Below, piece by piece: positions 1-7,787 of a stretch of 44,071 bases of DNA. The notes beneath the pieces were generated by a model that saw only the letters and a list, made by a program, of their open reading frames with translations, was not told where the DNA came from and made no database searches. The first letter of the stretch is position 1. Every line of letters starts with the position of its first letter. A program made the position numbers and the translations under genes. This DNA comes from JBDUCV01 sp040003255 (GTDB lineage: Bacteria; Actinomycetota; Actinomycetes; Mycobacteriales; Jatrophihabitantaceae), in assembly GCA_040003255.1 (NCBI GenBank), contig JBDUCV010000012.1:1-44071 (forward strand). The letters are read 5' to 3'.

Positions 1-10
1 GCCGTGATGG

Positions 11-83
11 CGCGCCCGAAGGGATTCGAACCCCCAACCTCTTGATCCGTAGTCAAGTGCTCTATCCGTTGAGCTACGGGCGC
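11..83 (-). tRNA. tRNA-Arg (anticodon ACG)
   Basis: On the minus strand the sequence folds as a standard cloverleaf. The 7-bp acceptor stem pairs GCGCCCG (83-77) with CGGGCGC (18-12), with G as discriminator at 11. The anticodon stem CTTGA/TCAAG encloses the loop CTACGGA, giving anticodon ACG, normally modified to ICG for the CGN arginine codons. The T arm carries GGTTCGAATCC-type sequence. CCA is not encoded. Confidence 0.96.
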
Positions 84-394
84 ATCGATGCCGCGCAGGA
101 GTCTACCTGGCGCGGTGTGCCGGCTCGACCTGATCTCAAGCACCGAGTTCAGCAAGGGGACCGTCGGGCTGCAGTACCGCCGGCACCGCTAAACCGGCGG
201 CCGACATGCACGACGAGCCGCGCGCGACGCGTCACATCGAGACCCCTGCGCCCGATCTGACGCCGTCGCTTGCGCCCTTGTGCCGCGGCGCGTCACTCCG
301 CAACACACTTCTAGCGAAGCAGATGCCTTGTCAACCCGCTTACTCGGAAAGAACGTCCGTTAACCCAGTCCGCAGGATTAGCGACCGTAACGAG
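84..394. other. Intergenic region between two tRNA genes
   Basis: These 311 bases hold no convincing gene. Short open frames here have no recognisable domain and no ribosome binding site. A TAGACT hexamer read on the minus strand (105-100) lies about 17 bases upstream of the tRNA-Arg 5' end and could be its -10 box, but no good -35 accompanies it. Confidence 0.5.
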
Positions 395-484
395 CGGAGG
401 CTCCGGGATTCGAACCCGGGATGGGTTTTAGACCCAAACCGCATTAGCAGTGCGGCGCCATAGACCAGACTAGGCGAAGCCTCC
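395..484 (-). tRNA. tRNA-Ser (anticodon GCT)
   Basis: A class II tRNA of 90 nt on the minus strand. Acceptor stem GGAGGCT (484-478) pairs with AGCCTCC (402-396). The anticodon stem CCGCA/TGCGG encloses CTGCTAA, so the anticodon is GCT, reading AGC/AGU. The long variable arm (GGTTTGGGTCTAAAACCC region) is typical of serine tRNAs. CCA is not encoded. Confidence 0.96.
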
Positions 485-580
485 TCGGCCTCCGGTCGCT
501 CCAGTCAAAGCCGAAGCGCGGGCGAAGGCCAGCGATCGCCGAGCGTACAAGGTGCTCATCCAGCCGACCAAACCCGAAGA

Positions 581-1261
581 TCAGGGCGCGAGGAGCGGCA
601 TCACGATCCGGTCGACGGCCTCGACGATGTCGTCCTCGGTCATCGGACGGTTCATCAGGATTGTCTGATACATCAACAGGGCTGGCAGCACGTCAGCGAA
701 GATCTCGTCCGCGGCATCCGGGCGAACGTCACGCCGCTCGACGCCGCGTTGCAAAATGCTCAGCATGGCGGCGCGCTTGGGGCAGTGCACCCGCTTGTCG
801 ATCGCGTCGGCCAGCACCGGGTCTCGCCGGGCCTCACAGGCCACCGCGCGGATCGCTTCACCCGCCACACCGGCGGTCACGAGGATCCGCCGCGCGATAT
901 GCAGGAGGATGTCGCGGGTGGACGCGTCGCGCATCGTCTCGCCGACGAAATCGTCCGGGGTGCCGAACCTGCTGCAGAACGCGTCGATAACCAAGTCCTG
1001 TTTGGTCGCCCAGCGCCGGTAGATGCTCGCCTTGCCGGTCCGGGCGCGCGACGCGACTGCCTCGATGGTGAACCCGGCGTAGCCGACCTCGGCGAGTTCC
1101 TGGAACACCGCGGCGTGGACGGCGTCCTCGAGCGCCGCGCCCCGCTTGCGGCGCAAGACGGTGGCCACCGCGCCGGCCGCCAAACGGGCACCGGACGGGC
1201 GAGCAGCCTTGGCCCCCCCAGCTGCGGGGAGGTCGGCGAAATTGGTTCGCCCGACGGCCAT
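581..1261 (-). CDS. TetR/AcrR-family transcriptional repressor
   Basis: A 226-residue regulator of usual TetR length. After an alanine- and arginine-rich N-terminal tail of about 40 residues comes the TetR DNA-binding helix-turn-helix (about residues 45-95), ending in the family signature KASIYRRWATKQDLV. The C-terminal half is an all-helical ligand and dimerisation domain resembling TetR_C families. The gene is divergent from the DHA2 exporter at 1409 with a 147-bp shared spacer, the usual arrangement in which the repressor controls both itself and the pump and is released by a drug-like ligand. The ligand cannot be read from sequence. The role as repressor of the pump is inferred from position. 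Confidence 0.88.
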   Translation of the reverse strand: MAVGRTNFADLPAAGGAKAARPSGARLAAGAVATVLRRKRGAALEDAVHAAVFQELAEVGYAGFTIEAVASRARTGKASIYRRWATKQDLVIDAFCSRFGTPDDFVGETMRDASTRDILLHIARRILVTAGVAGEAIRAVACEARRDPVLADAIDKRVHCPKRAAMLSILQRGVERRDVRPDAADEIFADVLPALLMYQTILMNRPMTEDDIVEAVDRIVMPLLAP

Positions 1262-1315
1262 CGTTGTCAGACCCTTCCTAGATGCTGTCGTTGGTAAGAG
1301 CGCTAGTGCACGGTT

Positions 1316-1360
1316 GCGTTTCCTACTTCAGTGGGTTTACCTTACACCGGTAGGGAACGC
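1316..1360. promoter_or_regulatory. Candidate TetR operator (imperfect inverted repeat)
   Basis: GCGTTTCCTAC (1316-1326) is matched by GTAGGGAACGC (1350-1360) in inverted orientation, 10 of 11 positions complementary, with 23 bp between arms. It sits in the spacer between the divergent tetR and exporter genes. The spacing is long for a single TetR dimer, so it may be two half-sites of a tandem-dimer operator or chance. Confidence 0.35.
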
Positions 1361-1408
1361 CGACGTCCTCTAAATCCTAGATAACGGCAAAATCTGAACG
1401 GAGCACCA

Positions 1409-3034
1409 GTGACCGGGACAGACCAGCACCGAGTCGAGTCCGGGACCAAGCCCGCGGCGCCCAGACGCGTCAGCCACCCAGGGCTCGTCCTGCTCATCAT
1501 CGCCGGCGCGCAACTGATGGTCGTGCTCGACGCGACGATCGTGAACATAGCGCTGCCGACGATGGGCGACTACTTCGAGAAGAGCCAAACCTCCATGACG
1601 TGGGCGCTGAACGCCTACACCCTGGCTTTCGGCGGCCTGCTGCTGCTCGGCGGCCGCTCCGGCGACATCCTCGGCCGGCGTCGGATGTTCATCGTCGGCC
1701 TGGCGCTGTTCACCCTGGGCAGCTTCATCGGCGGCATCGCCAACAGCTTCGAGGTCCTCCTCTTCGGCCGCATCGTGCAAGGCCTGGGCGGCGCGATCTC
1801 CTCGCCCACGGCATTGTCGCTGATCACCACCTCCTTTGCCGCAGGCAAAGAGCGGGTTCGTGCCTTCGCGGTGTATGCCGCCGTGTCCGGTGCCGGCGCA
1901 GCTCTCGGGCTGCTGCTCGGCGGCATCCTGACCGAGTACCTGTCCTGGCGGTGGGTGCTGTTCGTCAACGTTCCGATCGGTATCGGCCTGATCATCGGGG
2001 CCTTCTTCTACGTCACCGAGTCTGAGCGCTACCGCGGGCGGTTCGACGTGCCCGGTGCGGCTTTGTCAGTCGCCGGCATGGTGTCGCTGGTCTACGGCTT
2101 CATCCACGCGGCTAATCAGAAATACGGCTGGGGCGACCCGGTGACGGTTATGACGTTGGCCGCGGGCGTGATCCTGCTCGTGTCGTTCTTCATCTGGGAG
2201 ATGCGCTCGCCAGATCCGATGATGCCAATCCGAGTGGTCGCCGACCGTAACCGGGGCGGTGCCTACCTGGTGATGTTGATCGTCGGCGCGGGCATGTTCG
2301 GCATGTTCTACTTCGTTACGTTCTTCGTCCAGCAGGTGATGGGATTCAGCCCGCTTCGGAGCGGATTCGCGTTCCTGCCCGTGGCGTTCGTGATCGGCAT
2401 CACCTCACAGGTGATGACGAAGCTGATGCCGCGGTTCGGGCCCAAGCCGCTGATCGTGATCGGCACCATTCTGCTGACTTCAGCGATGTTCTGGTACTCC
2501 ACGGTCGACGCCAAGTCTGGTTACTGGGACACGTTCTTCCCGGGCATGGTCGTGATGGCGATCGGGATGGGCTTCATCTTCGTGCCGCTCACCACGGTGG
2601 CGGTTGCCGGAGTGCGCAACACCGACGCCGGCGTCGCTTCGGCGATGCTAAACGTCGGCCAGCAGGTTGGCGGCTCGATCGGCTTGTCGGTGCTCGCGAC
2701 CGTCGCGGCGAATGCCTTCGCGAGTGCCGCCACGACTCGGTTCTCCGATCTCACCGCCCGGGTGAAGTCCGGCGAGCTGTCGCAGTCGGTGCTCCAACAT
2801 GCCCAGCAGCTGTTGGCCGCAAAGAACGGCAATGGCGCGGCGCCACCCGCGGCGCTTCAGGACAACGCGGCGGTGCACGCCATTGCGCAGATCCAGGCGC
2901 ACTCGTCGGGTATGGGTTTCGTCGCCGCCGGCATCTTCGGCCTCGCCTCGATCATCGTCGCGCTCGTGCTGATCAATGTTGGCAAGGACGATGTGCCGGC
3001 CGACCTGCCGGAGGCGGTTGCCGTCGCAGCCTGA
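1409..3034 (+). CDS. MFS drug exporter, DHA2 (EmrB/QacA) family
   Basis: A 541-residue integral membrane protein with the 14-helix layout of DHA2 proton-coupled multidrug antiporters. Seen in the sequence: TM1 with the conserved VVLDATIVNIALPTM motif (motif D1), the loop 2-3 motif A GGRSGDILGRRRMF, and motif C-like glycine-rich TM5 (SGAGAALGLLLGG). Start is GTG at 1409, with GGAG 8 nt upstream. The C-terminal tail is an alanine-rich soluble segment followed by a last helix. Transcribed away from the adjacent TetR gene, which probably regulates it. Substrate is unknown; efflux of an antibiotic or toxic metabolite is the family expectation. Confidence 0.92.
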   Translation: MTGTDQHRVESGTKPAAPRRVSHPGLVLLIIAGAQLMVVLDATIVNIALPTMGDYFEKSQTSMTWALNAYTLAFGGLLLLGGRSGDILGRRRMFIVGLALFTLGSFIGGIANSFEVLLFGRIVQGLGGAISSPTALSLITTSFAAGKERVRAFAVYAAVSGAGAALGLLLGGILTEYLSWRWVLFVNVPIGIGLIIGAFFYVTESERYRGRFDVPGAALSVAGMVSLVYGFIHAANQKYGWGDPVTVMTLAAGVILLVSFFIWEMRSPDPMMPIRVVADRNRGGAYLVMLIVGAGMFGMFYFVTFFVQQVMGFSPLRSGFAFLPVAFVIGITSQVMTKLMPRFGPKPLIVIGTILLTSAMFWYSTVDAKSGYWDTFFPGMVVMAIGMGFIFVPLTTVAVAGVRNTDAGVASAMLNVGQQVGGSIGLSVLATVAANAFASAATTRFSDLTARVKSGELSQSVLQHAQQLLAAKNGNGAAPPAALQDNAAVHAIAQIQAHSSGMGFVAAGIFGLASIIVALVLINVGKDDVPADLPEAVAVAA

Positions 3035-3045
3035 CTCAGCCGCGC

Positions 3046-3102
3046 ACCGATCGCGCAACCGTTCCTGCGTCCACTCCGACGCACAAGGGTTGCGCGATCG
3101 GT
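3046..3102. terminator. Long bidirectional terminator hairpin
   Basis: A perfect 15-bp inverted repeat, ACCGATCGCGCAACC (3046-3060) and GGTTGCGCGATCGGT (3088-3102), lies between the convergent exporter and sdaA genes. The 27-nt loop holds its own 6-bp hairpin (TGCGTC/GACGCA). TTGTT follows on the plus strand. Position between converging genes supports termination on both strands. Confidence 0.8.
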
Positions 3103-3112
3103 TTGTTCGGGG

Positions 3113-4489
3113 TCAGCACTCGATGACGTTGACCGCCAGCCCGCCCCGCGAAGTCTCTTTGTACTTCACCTTCATGTCAGCACCCGTCTCACGCATCGTC
3201 TTGATCACCTTGTCCAGGCTGACGATGTGCTTGCCGTCGCCGCGAAGCGCGATGCGGGCGGCATTGATCGCCTTCACCGCGGCCATGGCATTGCGCTCAA
3301 TGCATGGCACCTGCACCAGTCCACCGACCGGGTCGCAGGTCAGACCGAGGTTGTGCTCCATACCGATCTCGGCGGCGTTCTCGGCCTGGGCCGGAGTGCC
3401 GCCAAGCACCTCACACAGTGCGCCGGCCGCCATCGAGCAGGCCGAGCCCACCTCGCCCTGACAGCCGACCTCCGCACCCGAGATCGACGCGTTTTCTTTG
3501 TACAGCACGCCGATCGCGCCTGCGGTAAGCAGGAATCGGACGATGCCGTCGTCCGTGGCGCCCGGGACAAACCGTCGGTAATAGTGCATGACCGCGGGCA
3601 GCACGCCGGCCGCTCCGTTGGTCGGCGCCGTGACGACCCGGCCACCGGCGGCGTTTTCCTCGTTGACCGCGAGAGCGAACAGATTCACCCAATCCATGAT
3701 GCGCAGCGGGTCGGTCGAGAGTTGCTCATCGCACAGATGCTGGTAGAGCTCTGGCGCGCGTCGGCGCACCCGGAGTCCACCGGGCAAGGTGCCCGCGTGC
3801 GACCAGCCGTTCTGCACGCACTGCTGCATTACGGCCCAGATGTGCAGCAGACGGGCCCGTACCTCGGGCTCCGATCGCCAAGCCAGCTCATTGCCGAGCA
3901 TGACGCCGCTCACCGGCAACCCGCTCTGTTCGCAGTGCGCCATCAACTGCGCCCCGGTGGTGAACGGGTACGCCAACGGGGTGTCGTCCACCTTGACCCG
4001 GTCAGCGCCGGCCGCCGCCTCGTCGATGACGAAGCCGCCACCGACCGAGTAGTAGGTGCGTTCGCGCACCAGCTCGTCGTCGGCGTAGGCGAAGAAGCGC
4101 ATGCCGTTCGGGTGGAACGGCAGGCTCGTCCGGCGGTGCAGCACCAGGTCGTCTTCGGCCAACGCGACCTCGTGCTTGCCGAGTAGCGCGATGCGCTCGG
4201 CCGCCCGCACCTCGGCGGCGCGTGCCCCGATCGTCGCGGTCTCGACGGTCTCAGGCAGCTCGCCTTGCAGGCCGAGGATCACCGCCTTGTTACTGCCGTG
4301 CCCGTGCCCGGTCGCGCCGAGCGAGCCGAACAACTCGGCGCGCACCCGGGTGATCGATTCGATCAGCCCGTCGTCATCCAGGCCCACCGCGAACGTCCGA
4401 GCCGCGCGCATCGGCCCCACGGTGTGCGAGCTGGACGGGCCGATGCCGATCGAGAACAGGTCGAACACGCTGATGGCCACGTTCGCCAT
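3113..4489 (-). CDS. sdaA: L-serine ammonia-lyase (L-serine dehydratase), iron-sulfur type
   Basis: A 458-residue single-chain enzyme of the bacterial 4Fe-4S L-serine dehydratase family, deaminating L-serine to pyruvate and ammonia in the cytosol. The N-terminal beta domain starts with SVFDLFSIGIGPSSSHT, the family hallmark. The C-terminal alpha domain holds the conserved cysteines of the cluster: GCQGEVGSACSMAAGAL, then LTCDPVGG and VPCIERNAM. The length matches the fused form of E. coli SdaA/SdaB. Start is ATG with a GGGGGGAGA ribosome binding site just upstream. It converges on the exporter gene and is followed upstream, same strand, by ohr, 59 bp away. No dedicated regulator is visible. 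Confidence 0.96.
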   Translation of the reverse strand: MANVAISVFDLFSIGIGPSSSHTVGPMRAARTFAVGLDDDGLIESITRVRAELFGSLGATGHGHGSNKAVILGLQGELPETVETATIGARAAEVRAAERIALLGKHEVALAEDDLVLHRRTSLPFHPNGMRFFAYADDELVRERTYYSVGGGFVIDEAAAGADRVKVDDTPLAYPFTTGAQLMAHCEQSGLPVSGVMLGNELAWRSEPEVRARLLHIWAVMQQCVQNGWSHAGTLPGGLRVRRRAPELYQHLCDEQLSTDPLRIMDWVNLFALAVNEENAAGGRVVTAPTNGAAGVLPAVMHYYRRFVPGATDDGIVRFLLTAGAIGVLYKENASISGAEVGCQGEVGSACSMAAGALCEVLGGTPAQAENAAEIGMEHNLGLTCDPVGGLVQVPCIERNAMAAVKAINAARIALRGDGKHIVSLDKVIKTMRETGADMKVKYKETSRGGLAVNVIEC

Positions 4490-4548
4490 TCTCCCCCCAT
4501 TGACATGGGTGGTCGATCAGCCGAGGTCGGTCGATTCGGCCAGGGTGA

Positions 4549-4989
4549 TCAGCTGACGTCGGCGGATTCCGCCAGGCCGACGGTTACCGCGATGTTGCCG
4601 CGGGTTGCCTTCGAGTACGGGCAATACTGATGCGCGAGCTCCAGCAACTCGTGCGCCTGGTCCGGCTCGACACCCGGGATGGCTGCGGTCAGCGCCACTG
4701 CCAAGCCGAATCCGCCGTCGGCGGACGGGCCGAACGACACGGTCGCAGTGACCTCGGACTGGCTGGCATCGACGCCGGCCGCCCTCGCCCGGTTGATCAG
4801 TGCGTTCTGAAAGCACGAGGCATACCCCGCCGCGAACAGCGTCTCGGGGTTGACCATCGGTTCCGACGTCGCGCCCGGTCGGCCGAGGTCGACATCGATC
4901 AGCCCGTCGCCGCTACGCACGTGGCCGGTTCGGCCGCCGTGGGCGGTCGCGGAAGTGACGTAGGCGACCTTGGTCAGTTCGACCGGCAT
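4549..4989 (-). CDS. ohr: Organic hydroperoxide resistance protein (Ohr/OsmC family)
   Basis: A 146-residue thiol peroxidase that reduces organic hydroperoxides using lipoyl or dihydrolipoyl-protein electrons. Both catalytic cysteines are visible: C59 in the Ohr motif NPETLFAAGYASCF and C123 in the motif HQYCPYSKATRGN. The arginine partner (R20, in HGGRTGHV) is present too. These place it in Ohr rather than the general OsmC subgroup. Start ATG is preceded by AAGGAG at ideal spacing. The usual MarR-type partner OhrR is not adjacent. Lipoylated E2 of the keto acid dehydrogenase encoded at 11611 could supply reducing power in principle, but no link is shown here. Confidence 0.95.
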   Translation of the reverse strand: MPVELTKVAYVTSATAHGGRTGHVRSGDGLIDVDLGRPGATSEPMVNPETLFAAGYASCFQNALINRARAAGVDASQSEVTATVSFGPSADGGFGLAVALTAAIPGVEPDQAHELLELAHQYCPYSKATRGNIAVTVGLAESADVS

Positions 4990-5117
4990 AGTGCTCCTTC
5001 GCGGCGGACATATCTGAGCGACAACACGGGGATAGCGGCCAATCCTTCCCCACGGCTTCGGTGGGCCACCCGCCGCCCGGCGTAAGTCAGTTGCCGCGCC
5101 GGTAAGGTAATCGACCC

Positions 5118-5834
5118 GTGACGACGCCAGCGGTGACGCGCACGCCGCGCCACGACGCGACCGTGCTGGCTACCCGAGCGCTGACCCCGAGGATGCGCCG
5201 GGTCACCGTCGCCGCGCCCTCGCTGGTGGGCGTCCACCCGCGCCCATCCCAGGACGTCGAGCTGATCCTCGCCGAGCCGACCGGCCGACGGGTCAAGCGG
5301 CGCTACACGATCAGCTCAGCGCGGCCGGCCCTGGGCGAATTCGACTTAGACGTGCTTCTGCACGGGCCCGGTCTCGGCGCGACGTGGGGTGCGCAGGTAA
5401 AGCCCGGGGACGCCGTGCAGTTTTTCGGCCCGCGCGGCAGGCTCGAGCTAAGTGATGCCTGGTGGCATTTGTTCGCCGGGGACGAGTCGGCGCTGCCCGC
5501 GATCGCGTCGCTCGTCGCCGCGCTGCCGTCCGATCACCAGGCAGTGGTGCTGCTGGAAGTCGCAGGACCGGACGACGAGTTGCCGATCAGCCGGCCCGGT
5601 GCCGGCGCGGACGTGCGTTGGCTGCATCGGGGCAACCTGCCGCCCGGCCAGCCAGGCCTACTCGCCGCCGCACTGGACGAGCTGCCGACCCGGGACGGAA
5701 CCGGTCATGCGTACGTGCTCGGCGAGACCCGGGCGGGGATCGCGCTGCGGCCGCATCTGGGCAGGCTCGGGCTCGGGACCGCGCAGACCTACCTCAAGGG
5801 CTACTGGAACATCGGCCGCAGCGCTCGTCAGTGA
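5118..5834 (+). CDS. Siderophore-interacting protein (FAD-dependent ferric-siderophore reductase)
   Basis: A 238-residue SIP-family flavoprotein of the ViuB/FscN type, which reduces Fe(III)-siderophores in the cytosol using NAD(P)H. The N-terminal half (about 1-110) is a ferredoxin-reductase-like FAD domain with the flavin-contacting motif RRYTISSARP. The C-terminal half carries the SIP domain landmarks GDESALPAI and the terminal YLKGYWNIGR, diagnostic for the family. Start GTG at 5118. It is followed 25 bp later by pgm on the same strand, with no obvious functional link, and no siderophore uptake or synthesis genes lie in the window. Confidence 0.92.
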   Translation: MTTPAVTRTPRHDATVLATRALTPRMRRVTVAAPSLVGVHPRPSQDVELILAEPTGRRVKRRYTISSARPALGEFDLDVLLHGPGLGATWGAQVKPGDAVQFFGPRGRLELSDAWWHLFAGDESALPAIASLVAALPSDHQAVVLLEVAGPDDELPISRPGAGADVRWLHRGNLPPGQPGLLAAALDELPTRDGTGHAYVLGETRAGIALRPHLGRLGLGTAQTYLKGYWNIGRSARQ

Positions 5835-5859
5835 AATCCAGCGGTGCAAGGATCGCCGC

Positions 5860-7497
5860 ATGACCCATCCCCGAGCGGGGCAGCCCGCCCAAGCCGAGGA
5901 TCTCGTCGACGTCGACCGGCTCGTCGGGGCCTATTACGCGCAGCATCCCGATCTGTCGGTGCCAGAACAGCGGGTCAGCTTCGGCACTTCCGGCCATCGT
6001 GGTTCGTCGCTCAGCACGACGTTCAACGAGGACCACATCATCGCCACCAGTCAGGCGATCTGCGAGTACCGCGCGGCTAACGGCATCGATGGGCCACTGT
6101 TCCTCGGCGCCGACTCGCACGCGCTCAGTGAACCTGCCACCGTCTCGGCGCTCGAGGTGTTTGCCGCGAACGGCATCACCGTCCTGATCGACTCCCGCGA
6201 CGGGTACACGCCCACCCCCGCGGTGTCACGGGCGATCCTGACGCACAACGCCGGCACCGGCGCACGCGCTGACGGCGTCGTCGTCACCCCGTCGCACAAT
6301 CCCCCGTCCGATGGCGGATTCAAGTACAACCCGCCGGATGGCGGCCCGGCCGGCACCGACATCACCGGCTGGATCCAAAACCGCGCCAACGAGCTGATCG
6401 CCGCCAGCTGCCTGGGCGTGCGGCGCGTCCCGTATGCGAAGGCGAAGGCGGCCGAGACAACACAGCGCTACGACTTCCTGGACGCCTACGTCTCCGAACT
6501 GCCAACGGTGATCAACCTCGACGCGATCCGCGCTGCCGGGGTGCGCATCGGTGCCGACCCGCTGGGCGGCGCGAGCGTGGCTTACTGGGGCGAAATCGGC
6601 GCCCGCTACGGCCTCGCGCTGACCGTGGTGAACCCCGACGTCGACCCGACGTTCGGGTTCATGACGCTCGATTGGGACGGCAAGATCCGGATGGATTGCT
6701 CGTCGCCCTATGCGATGGCATCGTTGATCGAACGCCAAGACGCCTTTGACATCGCCACCGGAAACGACACCGACGCCGACCGGCACGGCGTCGTCACGCC
6801 CGACGACGGGCTGATGAATCCCAACCACTATCTGGCCGTCGCGATCAGCTATCTGTTCGCGCAGCGCGCGGACTGGCCAGTCGGCGCCGTTGTCGGAAAG
6901 ACCATGGTCAGCTCGTCCATGATCGACAAGGTGGCCGCCGGACTCGGCCGGTCGCTGCTCGAGGTACCCGTCGGCTTCAAGTGGTTCGTGCCCGGGCTGC
7001 TCGATGGATCCGTGGCCTTCGGCGGCGAAGAGAGCGCCGGAGCATCGTTCCTGCGCCGCGACGGCAGCGTCTGGACGACCGACAAGGACGGCATCATCCT
7101 GTGCCTGCTGGCATCGGAGATCAGCGCCGTCACCGGCCGCTCACCCTCGCAGCTCTACCGCGAGCTGACCACCAGCTACGGCGACCCGGCCTATGCCCGG
7201 ATCGACTCGCCGGCGACCCGCGAGCAGAAGGCGATGTTGGCCAAGCTGTCCGCTGCGCAGGTCACCGCGGCCGAGCTGGCCGGCGAGCCGATCATCGGCA
7301 CGCTGACCCACGCCCCGGGCAACGCGGCCGCTCTGGGCGGGCTGAAAGTGATCAGCGAGTCGGGGTGGTTCGCCGCCCGCCCGTCCGGCACGGAGGATGT
7401 CTACAAGCTCTACGCCGAATCCTTCCGCGGTCCCGAACACCTGGCGCAGATACAGGACGAGGCGCGCGCCATCGTCGCCGCGGCACTGGCCAGCTAG
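5860..7497 (+). CDS. pgm: Phosphoglucomutase (alpha-D-glucose-specific)
   Basis: A 545-residue enzyme interconverting glucose 1-phosphate and glucose 6-phosphate, feeding glycogen, trehalose and cell-wall sugar nucleotides. The N terminus shows VSFGTSGHRGSS, the phosphoserine loop TPSHNPPSDGG carries the catalytic S145, the metal loop is ATGNDTDADRHG, the sugar loop GGEESAG and the phosphate loop ARPSGTEDVYKLY. Length and motifs match the Pgm subgroup found in E. coli and mycobacteria. Start ATG at 5860 is chosen over a longer upstream frame because AAGGATC precedes it and the extension only overlaps the SIP gene in another frame. Confidence 0.96.
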   Translation: MTHPRAGQPAQAEDLVDVDRLVGAYYAQHPDLSVPEQRVSFGTSGHRGSSLSTTFNEDHIIATSQAICEYRAANGIDGPLFLGADSHALSEPATVSALEVFAANGITVLIDSRDGYTPTPAVSRAILTHNAGTGARADGVVVTPSHNPPSDGGFKYNPPDGGPAGTDITGWIQNRANELIAASCLGVRRVPYAKAKAAETTQRYDFLDAYVSELPTVINLDAIRAAGVRIGADPLGGASVAYWGEIGARYGLALTVVNPDVDPTFGFMTLDWDGKIRMDCSSPYAMASLIERQDAFDIATGNDTDADRHGVVTPDDGLMNPNHYLAVAISYLFAQRADWPVGAVVGKTMVSSSMIDKVAAGLGRSLLEVPVGFKWFVPGLLDGSVAFGGEESAGASFLRRDGSVWTTDKDGIILCLLASEISAVTGRSPSQLYRELTTSYGDPAYARIDSPATREQKAMLAKLSAAQVTAAELAGEPIIGTLTHAPGNAAALGGLKVISESGWFAARPSGTEDVYKLYAESFRGPEHLAQIQDEARAIVAAALAS

Positions 7498-7521
7498 CCC
7501 GGGCCGCTCATCGGTCGCGTG

Positions 7522-7754
7522 TCACGGCAGCGTTACGAAGTCGCCAACAAAACTACGGGCTGAATCCGTATCGAGCCGATAGGTGTCGCTGGTGGCGTTG
7601 CAGATACCCCGCCGGTGACGGTGGTAGACGCGACGATGTCGGTCTCGGTGCTACCCGCGCCGAGAAAATGCGGCCCACCGGAATCGCCGGCGTATGACCC
7701 CCCGTCACCCGGGTAGGGGTTCTCCGACAGCCTTAGCCAGGCCGGGTTGAGCGC
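7522..7754 (-). pseudogene. Remnant of a secreted trypsin-like (S1) serine protease
   Basis: Reading the minus strand from 7754, the frame gives ALNPAWLRLSENP, then the catalytic serine motif GDSGGPHFLGAG. Around 7605-7615 the frame must shift: after TTVTGG the similarity continues in another frame as CNATSDTYRLDTDSARSF, then VGDFVTLP and a TGA at 7524-7522, exactly the C-terminal pattern of actinobacterial S1 proteases. Upstream, in-frame TAG codons (7757-7755 and again nearby) close the frame, and the His and Asp triad parts are absent because the beta-propeller gene begins its 3' end at 7788. The cysteine normally just before GDSGG is also replaced (SYAGDSGG). This is a dead 3' fragment. 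Confidence 0.8.
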
Positions 7755-7787
7755 CTAGCTGGACGGCTAGAACGCGTCGCGAGGCAA

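Noticed and set aside
206..463. Open frame of 85 codons across the tRNA-Ser gene
   Set aside because: It runs into the tRNA on the opposite strand and has no ribosome binding site or domain.
5452..5859. Upstream extension of the phosphoglucomutase frame
   Set aside because: It lies in another frame inside the SIP gene; conserved sequence begins after ATG 5860.
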